A stretch of 64,000 nt of DNA from a virus. Each line of letters begins with the position of its first letter. The stretch's first letter is position 1. Positions 5,283 to 13,243 of this stretch are shown in pieces. The position numbers were made by a program, and so were the translations under genes. The notes beneath the pieces were generated by a model. It was given only the letters and a program-made list of their open reading frames with translations. It was not told the DNA's origin and did not search any database. The stretch spans positions 1 to 64,000 of the IMG/VR virus record IMGVR_UViG_3300035670_000119; one strand, written 5' to 3'.

Positions 5283-7921
5283 CGCAAAAGCAATACGCTG
5301 TTAAGCCAGGTGAAATTCGCCTTGATCTTCTCCCTATTGACTGGCCCTTCACACCATTAGGCGGTAAAAAAGATCCGTATGTCATTGGCTGGCAAAAGAA
5401 ACCTTTTAGTGCCGATGAGATCGAAAAAGAAATTCTGTCAGGTGACTGCAAGGCGGTTGGTCTCCATGGGGGTCCTGTCTTCAATCATCCCTATGGTTTG
5501 GTTTGGGTTGATGTGGATGGAGCAAGCATCTACAAACTTGTGGAAGAAATCTCTGGTCTTCCGTTCAACAATGCACTTCCTCCAACTCTCACCATTCTGA
5601 GTGGTAAACCCGGACGCGAACGCAAGCTATATCGTGTTGAAAAGAAAAAACACGATGCTTTCCTGCGTAATAAGTACGTTTGGCATAGTAAGGAAGTAGC
5701 CGAAGAAAAACTTGAAATCCTTTGGAAGCGGCACCAAGGGGTATTGATGGGTCTACATCCAGAGACTAAAGGTTACTTCACCGCAGAAGGTCAGGGTTTC
5801 GAGTGGGTTAATCGTCTACCAGAGATGCCAGCTTGGTTGCTGAATGGCATCATCAATAAAAACGTACAGCAAGGTAAACCGCCACAAGAAATTACGCGGC
5901 GGGTAACAGCAGGCAGTGTTGTCCAATCAATAACTGGACAAGAACGGGAAATCCAAAACGCAAAGGAAGCGGCTTGGGCATTACCTCCTGAAGCTGCAGA
6001 CGACTACGATCTTTGGATCATTGTTGGACAGACGCTTCATTCAGTTGATGAATCGCTACTGGATGAGTGGGATGCTTGGTCCAGGCAATCGGAAAAGTAT
6101 CAAGAGGGTGAGTGTCACAGGCGTTGGCTTTCCTTTACGAAGGGTGGTGGCCGCACGGCTGGGACTCTTTTCCACATGGCAAAGGAGAATGGTTGGTCTC
6201 CTTCTCAGGACTATCGTGCGTTTGGTGTTGATGATGAGACACTGGAGCATGTTTCAAAACTGGTTGAACAAATTGACGAGGATTTAAAACAAATGGCATC
6301 TGTTCCAGCGGCGGTTGAGAAAGATAAAGCTGAGGCTTGGAGTAATACGCACCAAATGCTGGCGCAGAAAACAAGCAAGAAAAAAGAAGAAAAGGAAGAT
6401 AAGCGGCTTTCATCGGATGTGATTGCGGATCGTGTGTTCGACATGTATACCGGCAATCTCCGGTACAGTCAACCTCATGGTCAGTTTTTCTTATATGACC
6501 AGCGGAAAGGATTATGGGAGCCTTTGACCAAGGTTGAGATGCTTGGGAGCTTGCGAGAAAAACTCAAAACCCTTGTCACCATAGAAAACGACAAGTTCAA
6601 AGGGTTCAGCACGAACCTTATGAATGACATCTACTCGCAACTGCAATCTATCATTCCTTTTGATGAGTGGTACGACGGCTCCAGGTATCTGCTGTTTACC
6701 AATGGGGTCTTGGATGTTGAGACCAAGGAGCTGATGGATTTCCGCCGGGATCTTTATCTGACGCAGCAAATGCCCTACGACTATGATCCTGCTGCTACAT
6801 GTGAAGAAATTGTTAAGTGGCTGAAGCACACGCAGCATGACAGCTACCAGCGGGCACAGGTTCTTCGTGCCTGGCTGAGGGCAACACTACTCGGTCGCCA
6901 TGAAATTCAGAAGTTTGTTGAAATCGTGGGACCCGGTAAGTCTGGTAAATCAACCTATGCAAACCTTGCTGTTGCACTGGTTGGTAAGCAGAATACTTAC
7001 TCAACGGACTTTGAAAACCTGGAGAAGAACCGTTTTGAGGCGGCAAGTTACATGGGTAAGAAGCTGCTTCTCTTCCAGGATGCAGATCGATGGGGTGGTT
7101 CTGTCTCCAAACTGAAAGCAATCACGGGTGGTGACTGGATTCGCTCGGAACGTAAGTATCAAACTGAAAGTCAAGATCCATTCCAGTACCACGGAATGGT
7201 CATGATTACAGCTAATGAAGCTATCCAGTCTACCGACTACACATCTGGTCTTGCCCGTCGCCGTCTGACTATTCCCTTTGATCGTCCCTTTGCCGGTGGC
7301 CAAGCAGAACAAAAGGAACTAATTAAGTTCGACAACAAAGGTAACCCGCAAGGTGTCTTTGCTCCTCTTCTGGCTGGTCTCGTCAACTGGTTACTGGATA
7401 TGACAGAGGAGGACATGCGTTCCTATCTCATGGAAACTGGTAAGAATGTCTCGTTCTTCCAGCGGTATGAGAAGACGCAAAGCCTGCGCTCTAATCCACT
7501 ACTGGACTGGATGGACCATAAAGTTGTCTTTGATCCGAACGTCAGCTCTCCCGTTGGCTTCTGTAAGGTGCAACCGGGCGGTGGTTCCGGTTACTACGAC
7601 AACTGGGACAAATGGTTGTACGCAAGCTATGCAGAATTCTGCCGCAGCTGCAATGTCGGCATCATGTCGCGTGGTCGTTTTGAACCCCTATTCCTGGACA
7701 TCTGTCGCCACCAGCTAAAGATCAATGTCTACGGCGTTAAGAACAGTAAGGGACTGCGCATCATCAATGCTGTTGTCCGTGACTCAAATAAAACGCAGTA
7801 TGAAAACTATCCCTCCATTGTTGAGGTCGCGGCTAATCCTGAAAAATACAGCGAATTCTATGGGGCCTGCTTATCAACAACTACCGATGAGATAATGGAT
7901 GAAAATGCAACAGACATGTGA
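5279..7921 (+). CDS. Primase-polymerase / SF3 helicase fusion
   Basis: The 880-residue protein combines three parts. Residues 1-190 are a Prim-Pol domain with the metal-binding VWVDVDG (75-81), SGKPGRERKLYR (108-119) and LMGLHPETKGY (156-166). Residues about 235-310 match the PriCT-2 linker (DDYDLWIIVGQTLHS, DEWDAWSRQS, TLFHMAKENGW). Residues about 385-720 are a D5-like superfamily 3 helicase with Walker A GPGKSGKST (551-559), Walker B LLLFQDADRW (596-605) and an arginine-rich ARRRLTIPFD. Such proteins make primers and unwind the replication fork. It is the only core replication enzyme in the window; no DNA polymerase is present here. The gene overlaps its neighbours by 4 bp on both sides. 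Confidence 0.9.
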   Translation: MTQKQYAVKPGEIRLDLLPIDWPFTPLGGKKDPYVIGWQKKPFSADEIEKEILSGDCKAVGLHGGPVFNHPYGLVWVDVDGASIYKLVEEISGLPFNNALPPTLTILSGKPGRERKLYRVEKKKHDAFLRNKYVWHSKEVAEEKLEILWKRHQGVLMGLHPETKGYFTAEGQGFEWVNRLPEMPAWLLNGIINKNVQQGKPPQEITRRVTAGSVVQSITGQEREIQNAKEAAWALPPEAADDYDLWIIVGQTLHSVDESLLDEWDAWSRQSEKYQEGECHRRWLSFTKGGGRTAGTLFHMAKENGWSPSQDYRAFGVDDETLEHVSKLVEQIDEDLKQMASVPAAVEKDKAEAWSNTHQMLAQKTSKKKEEKEDKRLSSDVIADRVFDMYTGNLRYSQPHGQFFLYDQRKGLWEPLTKVEMLGSLREKLKTLVTIENDKFKGFSTNLMNDIYSQLQSIIPFDEWYDGSRYLLFTNGVLDVETKELMDFRRDLYLTQQMPYDYDPAATCEEIVKWLKHTQHDSYQRAQVLRAWLRATLLGRHEIQKFVEIVGPGKSGKSTYANLAVALVGKQNTYSTDFENLEKNRFEAASYMGKKLLLFQDADRWGGSVSKLKAITGGDWIRSERKYQTESQDPFQYHGMVMITANEAIQSTDYTSGLARRRLTIPFDRPFAGGQAEQKELIKFDNKGNPQGVFAPLLAGLVNWLLDMTEEDMRSYLMETGKNVSFFQRYEKTQSLRSNPLLDWMDHKVVFDPNVSSPVGFCKVQPGGGSGYYDNWDKWLYASYAEFCRSCNVGIMSRGRFEPLFLDICRHQLKINVYGVKNSKGLRIINAVVRDSNKTQYENYPSIVEVAANPEKYSEFYGACLSTTTDEIMDENATDM

Positions 7922-8277
7922 GCAACGGACGCCATCTCATCTTGGATCTCTATGACTGTAATCCAGAGATCCTTAATGATTATGAGGAGCTTCAGCGATT
8001 GCTAGAGGCTTCTCTTGTGATGGCGAAAGCTACAATCTTGCGCATTATTGGTGAAAAATTTGAGCCACAAGGCGTGACACTATTGGCATTACTGGCCGAA
8101 TCCCATGCATCCATTCACACCTGGCCTGAGATTGGATACTGTGCAATTGATCTCTATACCTGTGGCGACACTACGCAGACACACAAAGCTGCAGAGTTTC
8201 TTAAAAAGAAACTGAACGCTAAAACATCAGAAGAAAGAGAGTTGACACGTTCAATAACTCCTCTTGTTTCGGTATAG
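7918..8277 (+). CDS. speD: S-adenosylmethionine decarboxylase proenzyme
   Basis: The 119-residue product is the length of the prokaryotic SpeD family. It carries LAESHASIHTWPE, in which Ser62 after Glu61 is the expected self-cleavage site that becomes the pyruvoyl cofactor, His67 the processing base and Cys82 (YTCG) the catalytic acid. The spacing fits the family. The enzyme makes decarboxylated SAM for spermidine synthesis, and phage copies are auxiliary metabolic genes that may support DNA packaging or host physiology. Translation appears to start at GTG 7918, overlapping the primase-helicase stop by 4 bp. Confidence 0.9.
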   Translation: MSNGRHLILDLYDCNPEILNDYEELQRLLEASLVMAKATILRIIGEKFEPQGVTLLALLAESHASIHTWPEIGYCAIDLYTCGDTTQTHKAAEFLKKKLNAKTSEERELTRSITPLVSV

Positions 8278-8302
8278 TTAATCGGAAGGTACCCGATTAT
8301 CC

Positions 8303-9595
8303 ATGAGTAAAAAGACAAAGATTTTGTGGTGTGGTGACATCGTCGCCATGACTGGCTTCGCACGCGTCACCGAAAACGTCATCTATCGCCTGAAGGATGA
8401 CTTCGAGATTGTTGTCCTCGGCCACAACTGGTGGGGTGACCCGTGCGATCAACAGAAAGATTTCAAGATGTATCCGTCGTCCAACCGGTTCCAGACGGCG
8501 CCCTTTGGTGAGCAACGCATTCGAGAGATAGTAGAAAAAGAAGAACCGGATATCGTTTTCTCGATTAACGATATGTGGATTATCAATGAGCAATACCGGC
8601 AAATCGAGGATCTACACAGGGCGGGTAGGTTCAAGTTCGTTGGTTACGCCCCAATGGACTCGTATGGGTGGATTGGCTGCCTTGCGGATACCGCCAACAA
8701 CTGGGACTCCATCATTTCCTATACGGAATTTGGTGCTCACGAATTTGTAAAAGGTGGCATCAATAAACCGATCGCCGTCATCCCCCACGGCGTTACGCCT
8801 GGTCAGTTCTATCCCAAGGACAAGGCGGAATGTCGTCGCAAGCTGGGTCTCGATGAAGACCTTTTCATCGTGTTCAACGGAAACAGGAATCAGTTCCGTA
8901 AGCGGATTGACATCACCATCAAGGCATTTGCCGAGTTTGCGGTTGGGCGCCCTGAGACCCGTCTGTACCTCCACATGGGCATGAAGGACCAAGGCTGGGA
9001 TGTGATGAATATCTTCGGCAGGGAAATGTCAAGGATGGGTCTGGATCCCAACGGGCGCATCATCATGACAGCACAGACGGAAGGGCCGCCGAACGTATCC
9101 GTGGACATGCTCAACACCATCTATAACGCCTGTGATGTGGGCATCAATACCTGCAAAGGTGAGGGCTGGGGTCTTGTCAACTTTGAACACGCTGCATGTG
9201 GTGTGCCACAGGTGGTGCCTGACCATACGTCATGCAAGGAGATCTTTGAGGGCTATGGCGAGCTGATCCGCTGCGACCACGTTGATGTGGATACCAATTA
9301 CGGACGTGAGATGCCTTGCCCCTCTGTTGAGCACCTCGTGGAAATCCTGGACCAGCTCTACACATTTCCTGAGATATGCGACAAGGTTGGGCAGCAGTGC
9401 TACCGGCGGGCTACTGATCCTCAATTCTCATGGGACACAGTTGCGTCTCAGTTTGGTGGCATCTTTGAGGATGTGATGAACCAGGTGGATCACTCAGTCC
9501 AACCTGAGATCAATGTTGAGATTGGTGAGAAGCCCAAAGCACGTAAGAAGAAAGGTAAACCGATGCGTCGTGAGCTGGCAAGTGCCGTAAAGTAA
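8303..9595 (+). CDS. Glycosyltransferase, GT4-like (GT-B fold)
   Basis: The 430-residue protein starts with GDIVAMTGFARVTENVIYRL, a Rossmann-type acceptor domain with a glycine loop. It continues to PIAVIPHGVTPGQFYP (about 155-170), and contains the donor-binding signature CKGEGWGLVNFEHAACGVPQ (about 283-303), in which the two glutamates of the E-x7-E motif are visible. The last 25 residues are a basic tail (KARKKKGKP). It is the final gene before a terminator. The likely role is sugar transfer to phage DNA, virion proteins or host surface; the sequence does not decide. Confidence 0.85.
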   Translation: MSKKTKILWCGDIVAMTGFARVTENVIYRLKDDFEIVVLGHNWWGDPCDQQKDFKMYPSSNRFQTAPFGEQRIREIVEKEEPDIVFSINDMWIINEQYRQIEDLHRAGRFKFVGYAPMDSYGWIGCLADTANNWDSIISYTEFGAHEFVKGGINKPIAVIPHGVTPGQFYPKDKAECRRKLGLDEDLFIVFNGNRNQFRKRIDITIKAFAEFAVGRPETRLYLHMGMKDQGWDVMNIFGREMSRMGLDPNGRIIMTAQTEGPPNVSVDMLNTIYNACDVGINTCKGEGWGLVNFEHAACGVPQVVPDHTSCKEIFEGYGELIRCDHVDVDTNYGREMPCPSVEHLVEILDQLYTFPEICDKVGQQCYRRATDPQFSWDTVASQFGGIFEDVMNQVDHSVQPEINVEIGEKPKARKKKGKPMRRELASAVK

Positions 9596-9618
9596 GCGGG
9601 CGACAAATGGGGAGACCG

Positions 9619-9650
9619 GCCTCTGCTGAAAAGCAGGGGCTTTTTTTGTT
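9619..9650 (+). terminator. Rho-independent terminator after glycosyltransferase gene
   Basis: A 9-bp stem with one wobble or mismatch (9619-9627 with 9632-9640), a GAAA tetraloop and a run of seven T form a typical terminator 24 bp after the gene's stop. It closes the replication operon. Confidence 0.9.
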
Positions 9651-9678
9651 GCGTGGTGATACAAAACTAGGGAACAAC

Positions 9679-9709
9679 GGTCGGACTTTGGTCGGACTTT
9701 CCGACTTTG
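9679..9709. repeat. Tandem 11-bp direct repeat GGTCGGACTTT
   Basis: GGTCGGACTTT occurs twice in tandem (9679-9689 and 9690-9700), directly followed by the related CCGACTTTG. The segment 9695-9709 is repeated as an exact 15-bp reverse complement at 9874-9888, so the repeat forms the left arm of a long-range stem that encloses two more hairpins. Confidence 0.75.
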
Positions 9710-9739
9710 GGGGTATTTCTATCTTTAATCACACGAGAG

Positions 9740-9771
9740 CCCATACACTTTGGGGGGTTAAAGTGTATGGG
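9740..9771. other. Perfect 12-bp hairpin with G-rich loop
   Basis: CCCATACACTTT (9740-9751) and AAAGTGTATGGG (9760-9771) pair perfectly around the 8-nt loop GGGGGGTT. The loop is complementary over 7 bases to the loop of the hairpin at 9812-9843. No T-run follows, so it is not a terminator. Confidence 0.8.
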
Positions 9772-9811
9772 TAGCAGGATCACGTTCTCGGCTTGGTCTC
9801 ACGGTAAGAAA

Positions 9812-9843
9812 CCCTTACACTTTGACCCCCCGAAATGTAAGGG
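9812..9843. other. Hairpin with C-rich loop complementary to its neighbour
   Basis: CCCTTACA (9812-9819) pairs with TGTAAGGG (9836-9843), with partial continuation inwards. The loop holds ACCCCCC (9825-9831), the complement of GGGGGGT in the loop at 9752-9758. The stem sequence also resembles that of the first hairpin (C-C-x-TACACTTTG), as if one arose from the other. Confidence 0.75.
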
Positions 9844-9917
9844 GAGTTTTTAGAATAAAGGTGAAACCGGGGGCAAAGTCGGAAAGTCTGCCCTCCCCCT
9901 CCCATCTATTTCAATTC

Positions 9918-10634
9918 ATGGCAAACATCCCCAAAAAGATCGCATCCCTGGTAAAGGAGCACGACTCTTTCCGTCATGTACCCAATACCGAGCGGCTTAG
10001 TACTGATGAACTAACTGCAAACGGTCTTTACAGGGGCTATCCCTGCCCCCATGGACATGACATCCGCCTGCTTGACAACCACTCCTGCTATCACTGCGCC
10101 TGCAAGATCAGAGACAACATCTGTGGCTTTGACGTGAACTACATGCAGGAGGAGTACAAACGCAAGTACGCGGACCTTTGGAGCCAGATTGCCGTTGGTG
10201 ATCCCAGTGAGTGCTGGGAGGCGCCAGGGCTGACGCAGAAACGCATCTGTTTGCCCTCCTACAGGTCGCTGTACGCCAGGGACAAGTCAACCAATGTCAC
10301 CGCCCACAAGGCGATTTACCAATGTGCCTGGGGGGACGTGGGTGCGTTGTTCGTGACGAGAGTATGTGGGAACAAAACGTGTCTCAACCCTCTCCATTTG
10401 GTCTCAAGCTGGAATCGCTTGTTCCCTCCCAGCGTGATCAGCCCCTTTGACTACGCGTTCCAGCCCGAAAAGCTAATGCAATATCAACAGGTGCAAGACG
10501 TAAACCAACTCAAAGTATTACGCGAACGTTACTACAAGTGCACTATTCAGAACCCTTTGGTTAACCAAAACAACTCGGATTATGATAGTGAATATACACA
10601 GTATTACCAATCCGAATGGCAAGAAACCAGTTGA
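9918..10634 (+). CDS. His-Me finger (HNH-like) nuclease candidate with zinc knuckle
   Basis: From ATG 9918 the product is 238 residues. It has a Cys/His knuckle (CPHGHDIRLLDNHSCYHCAC, about 36-55) and, further on, THKA-like VTAHKAIYQCAWG and CGNKTCLNPLHLVSSWNR (about 150-167). The C-x4-C-x-NP-x-HL pattern is typical of His-Me finger homing endonucleases with a zinc-stabilised fold. An in-frame upstream start at 9822 would run through the structured region and is unlikely. It may be a mobile nuclease or a DNA-binding protein derived from one. The next gene overlaps its end by 19 bp. Confidence 0.65.
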   Translation: MANIPKKIASLVKEHDSFRHVPNTERLSTDELTANGLYRGYPCPHGHDIRLLDNHSCYHCACKIRDNICGFDVNYMQEEYKRKYADLWSQIAVGDPSECWEAPGLTQKRICLPSYRSLYARDKSTNVTAHKAIYQCAWGDVGALFVTRVCGNKTCLNPLHLVSSWNRLFPPSVISPFDYAFQPEKLMQYQQVQDVNQLKVLRERYYKCTIQNPLVNQNNSDYDSEYTQYYQSEWQETS

Positions 10635-11524
10635 GTCAACCTCAACGAACCCAGGCAAACCCCCTGGTTCTTGGTACCTTTTCGGAAACAGCTATTCGCA
10701 ACCTACGTGGTTCTTTAGGACCCAAGAATCGTGTCGTTGGTTATGCAGATACCCTCCAAAACTCTAATGGAGGTTTTGGTGGCGGTACTTACAACCACTG
10801 GTTCCAAATTAATATCGAAGCTCCGGCATGGATCATCCTTGTAAAAGGTCCTCCAAGGCCCAATTACATCCAGGTGTCTGCTTATAGTCTTGACCAAACA
10901 CCAATCGAAGGCAAAGGAATATTTGACGCCGATTCTGTAACAACGACAACAAACGGACAGGTGTACGTACCGTATTTAGATACGGTAATGAGTGCACAGT
11001 CTGATTTATACAACCAGTTCTCTTCCCTTCGCCTTGACAGGGGAGATGAGCGTTATTACCCCCTGGAAAAAAGCAGCTATCTTATTTGCGTTTCGTCGAC
11101 ACGCAACGAACCAATTAATTACAACGTCTCTGTTGTCATTGAATTCCAGGAAACAATTGCATTCTTTGAATTAGAAGACGAAGACGGAAGTGTTGCTCTA
11201 CAAGAGTCAACTCCGTTTACTGAAAACATTGTCTCTCCAATTACATCTAACACAACAATTATTGACGAATCGTATGCTTTTACAGATGAAAACTGTACCA
11301 TTAATAATGGTGTTGTCGTAACAATTGAGGGGCTTGGTATTTGGTATATCGGTACTGCTCCAGTGAATGAGCAAAATAAGATCATCCTGGAGCCAGGGGA
11401 TGATGCTTATTTCGACACAATACACGACCATTCGCTCTCAGCTTGGAAGCAAGCATGGGAGAATGAACATCGAGAGGATGAACCCTTCCCAAATATCCTC
11501 GTTCCTTTAACAAACAGACCATGA
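10616..11524 (+). CDS. Unknown protein, possibly virion-associated (302 aa)
   Basis: The 302-residue product is rich in beta-prone stretches, Asn, Thr and acidic residues. It has no obvious catalytic motif or membrane segment. The N-terminus (ARNQLSQPQRTQANP) resembles flexible ends of structural proteins. The last 40 residues are acidic (WENEHREDEPFPN). It overlaps the genes on both sides by short stretches. I infer a structural or host-interaction protein, but this is weak. Confidence 0.55.
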   Translation: MARNQLSQPQRTQANPLVLGTFSETAIRNLRGSLGPKNRVVGYADTLQNSNGGFGGGTYNHWFQINIEAPAWIILVKGPPRPNYIQVSAYSLDQTPIEGKGIFDADSVTTTTNGQVYVPYLDTVMSAQSDLYNQFSSLRLDRGDERYYPLEKSSYLICVSSTRNEPINYNVSVVIEFQETIAFFELEDEDGSVALQESTPFTENIVSPITSNTTIIDESYAFTDENCTINNGVVVTIEGLGIWYIGTAPVNEQNKIILEPGDDAYFDTIHDHSLSAWKQAWENEHREDEPFPNILVPLTNRP

Positions 11525-11637
11525 TCAAGCTTTTACTGACCTGGTTTAAAGGGAAAAACAAAACAACGAAACACCCTTGGCACCTCTACTGCAAGGAAAA
11601 TCCACACTCCTTGGGCTGTCGTGTTTACGACATCTAA
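11521..11637 (+). CDS. Unknown 38-residue protein
   Basis: ATG 11521 overlaps the previous stop by 4 bp (ATGA) and opens a 38-codon frame beginning MIKLLLTWFKGKNKTTKH and ending CRVYDI. The coupling and the lack of gaps support it. It is basic with two cysteines. Function unknown. Confidence 0.5.
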   Translation: MIKLLLTWFKGKNKTTKHPWHLYCKENPHSLGCRVYDI

Positions 11638-11667
11638 AAGATAGAATGAGGGAAATGGATTATAACC

Positions 11668-11832
11668 ATGGACAAACTTAACCAGTATCTAGAAGTAGCA
11701 CTTGCTATCCACGCTGCTTGCTCAGCTATTACAGCGTTAACCCCTACGCCAAAAGACGACAAAATTGTCGGCAAACTCTACAAACTGATCGAGCTTGGCG
11801 CACTTGTCATTGGTCGTGCAAAACAGCGCTGA
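11668..11832 (+). CDS. Unknown 54-residue helical protein
   Basis: ATG 11668 opens a 54-codon frame (LEVALAIHAACSAITALTPT, then KDDKIVGKLYKLIELGALVI) ending at TGA 11832. Similar short proteins with an ALTPTPKDD core occur in many phages, next to lysis genes or head genes, but their role is not known to me. The hydrophobic first half could be a membrane helix, so a holin-like role beside the endolysin gene is possible. It ends one base before a convergent gene. Confidence 0.55.
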   Translation: MDKLNQYLEVALAIHAACSAITALTPTPKDDKIVGKLYKLIELGALVIGRAKQR

Positions 11833-11994
11833 TTAGTCGGGCAGAGCTTGAAACCAAAAACAAACGCCTCCCTGTTTCTCAACCCAATCTCTCGTTGCGT
11901 ACGCTTCTGCTTTTGGAAGTGTTACGCACTTTTTTTCTTTGTCAACTTCCCAGCAGATATTTACGCGTATCTGAGGTTCCTTGTACTTTTTCAC
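11833..11994 (-). CDS. Unknown small protein downstream of endolysin (53 aa)
   Basis: A frame open from 12063 ends at TAA 11833-11835. The GTG at 11992-11994, just after the endolysin stop, is a sensible start and gives 53 residues with two charged patches and the C-terminal ATRDWVEKQGGVCFWFQAL. An ATG at 12063 would instead overlap the endolysin gene by 68 bp. Function unknown; its place suggests lysis or tail functions. Confidence 0.5.
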   Translation of the reverse strand: MKKYKEPQIRVNICWEVDKEKKCVTLPKAEAYATRDWVEKQGGVCFWFQALPD

Positions 11995-11995
11995 G

Positions 11996-13009
11996 TCAGT
12001 AGTCCCAACGCACGCGCGGCTTTCCTTCTCTGATGCCAAGGTGAACAAATCCTTTTGGGGCACCGTATCCTAGCGAATAAGGCCACCTGGAATCACACCA
12101 GCTTTGCACCGTGTATATGTTGACACCTTCGACGTAAAAATCGACAGCCCCCTTAGAAGGAGCGTCGTAGGTGTGTTCACTATTCTTGGCGCCACCCATT
12201 TGTGTGTTGATGGGCTCCGGCCTGGAAGCACTAGTGATAATGAGTGGTTTGTTACCAAAGTTGGTCCGCACCTTTTCCAAGAAAAGACATAGTTCTTTTG
12301 CCGTGTCGCATTGGTATTGTTTGGTAAAACGACGCTTTTCCTGATTAAGAGTCAGTTCTCCATACGTGATATGCGGCGTAATTTTGTAACTAAATGGGCT
12401 CCAGGGATTGAAATTATTGCTATGTGGATCTTTACTATCTTGCTTGCCGCCGCTATTTTGTAGCTGGCGATCCATGATCTGAATTAGTTTTGTGCTGTAA
12501 TCAGGGTCAGTAGCGTAACCCTCCTTTACTAAAAGCTGTGCACACTCGTTGCGAGAAGTGGCCCTATTGACGCCTTTAAATCGCCCGAAATCTTTGTACC
12601 AACGGTCAACAAGATAGTGGACGCATGTGGTTAAATCCGGGAAATCAATAAAGCCGGCTTGAATAGTAATCCATTTGCCATTGATGAATTCCTGCGTACT
12701 GACTGTAGAGCCAGATCCTTTTAGCCCAAAGGCATTCCAGGTACCAGAAAAATGTTTCCCCCAGCCTGACTCAAGTGCCCACTGTGCACAAACACAGTCG
12801 GGAAATTTGGCTCCTGCTTCTTTTGCTGCCGCGTACACACCTTCCCACGTATTGGAATGAGCTTGTGAAGGCGCTGGTTTTGTCCGATACTTAAGTGCAA
12901 AAGACTCCAGGACAGAGGGATCGATCTGCCCTTGGAGCCAATTCCAGGCATCAACCTGATGCTTCTCTTTGTTAAAAAATTCTGCAGCGTCTGTGAGTTT
13001 AATTGACAT
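11996..13009 (-). CDS. Bifunctional endolysin: GH73 glucosaminidase + M15 peptidase
   Basis: The 337-residue protein has two catalytic parts. The N-terminal half matches FlgJ-type glucosaminidases, with AQWALESGWGKH (catalytic Glu80) and GTWNAFGLKG (about 89-98). The C-terminal part matches M15-type D,D/L,D-peptidases: SASRP, GGAKNSEHTYDAPSKGAVDF with His279 and Asp290, and GFVHLGIR with His323, the three zinc ligands. There is no signal peptide, so export would need a holin. It would cut both the glycan strands and peptide stems of the cell wall at lysis. Its operon also holds tail-fibre genes upstream. Confidence 0.85.
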   Translation of the reverse strand: MSIKLTDAAEFFNKEKHQVDAWNWLQGQIDPSVLESFALKYRTKPAPSQAHSNTWEGVYAAAKEAGAKFPDCVCAQWALESGWGKHFSGTWNAFGLKGSGSTVSTQEFINGKWITIQAGFIDFPDLTTCVHYLVDRWYKDFGRFKGVNRATSRNECAQLLVKEGYATDPDYSTKLIQIMDRQLQNSGGKQDSKDPHSNNFNPWSPFSYKITPHITYGELTLNQEKRRFTKQYQCDTAKELCLFLEKVRTNFGNKPLIITSASRPEPINTQMGGAKNSEHTYDAPSKGAVDFYVEGVNIYTVQSWCDSRWPYSLGYGAPKGFVHLGIREGKPRVRWDY

Positions 13010-13050
13010 ATCGACCCGAGTCTTTTGTCAACTCTAGGTCAGGTCAATAA

Positions 13051-13221
13051 TCACACAGGTTCGGACTCTTGTACTTCATCTTCTTCTGGTGCGTACTCCA
13101 GGGTATCCATTAATTGTTTCACCAGATCAATGGACATGGCAATTAAATTACCATCATTTGTAGTACGTGCAGATCCGTAAGAAGTAATAGCGGAAGCCAA
13201 TTCACTCTTTTTGCACGGCAT
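13051..13221 (-). CDS. Unknown 56-residue protein
   Basis: ATG at 13219-13221 opens a 56-codon frame (MPCKKSELASAITSYGSART, then IDLVKQLMDTLEYAPEEDEV). It is a short helical protein with an acidic tail. It fills the gap between the endolysin and the tail-fibre chaperone candidate. Function unknown. Confidence 0.55.
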   Translation of the reverse strand: MPCKKSELASAITSYGSARTTNDGNLIAMSIDLVKQLMDTLEYAPEEDEVQESEPV

Positions 13222-13243
13222 AAGATAAAAGCAAAGACTTATT

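Larger units (their letters stand above)
9651..9917. other. Non-coding structured region, candidate origin or structured RNA
   Basis: Together with the terminator before it, this is the longest stretch without a convincing gene in the window. It holds, from outside in, a 15-bp inverted repeat (9695-9709 with 9874-9888), two hairpins with complementary G6/C6 loops, and a polypyrimidine tract just before the next gene (CCCTCCCCCTCCC, 9891-9903). It separates the replication operon from the next plus-strand unit. A replication origin, a regulatory RNA with a kissing-loop, or a DNA-processing site are all possible. Confidence 0.6.
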
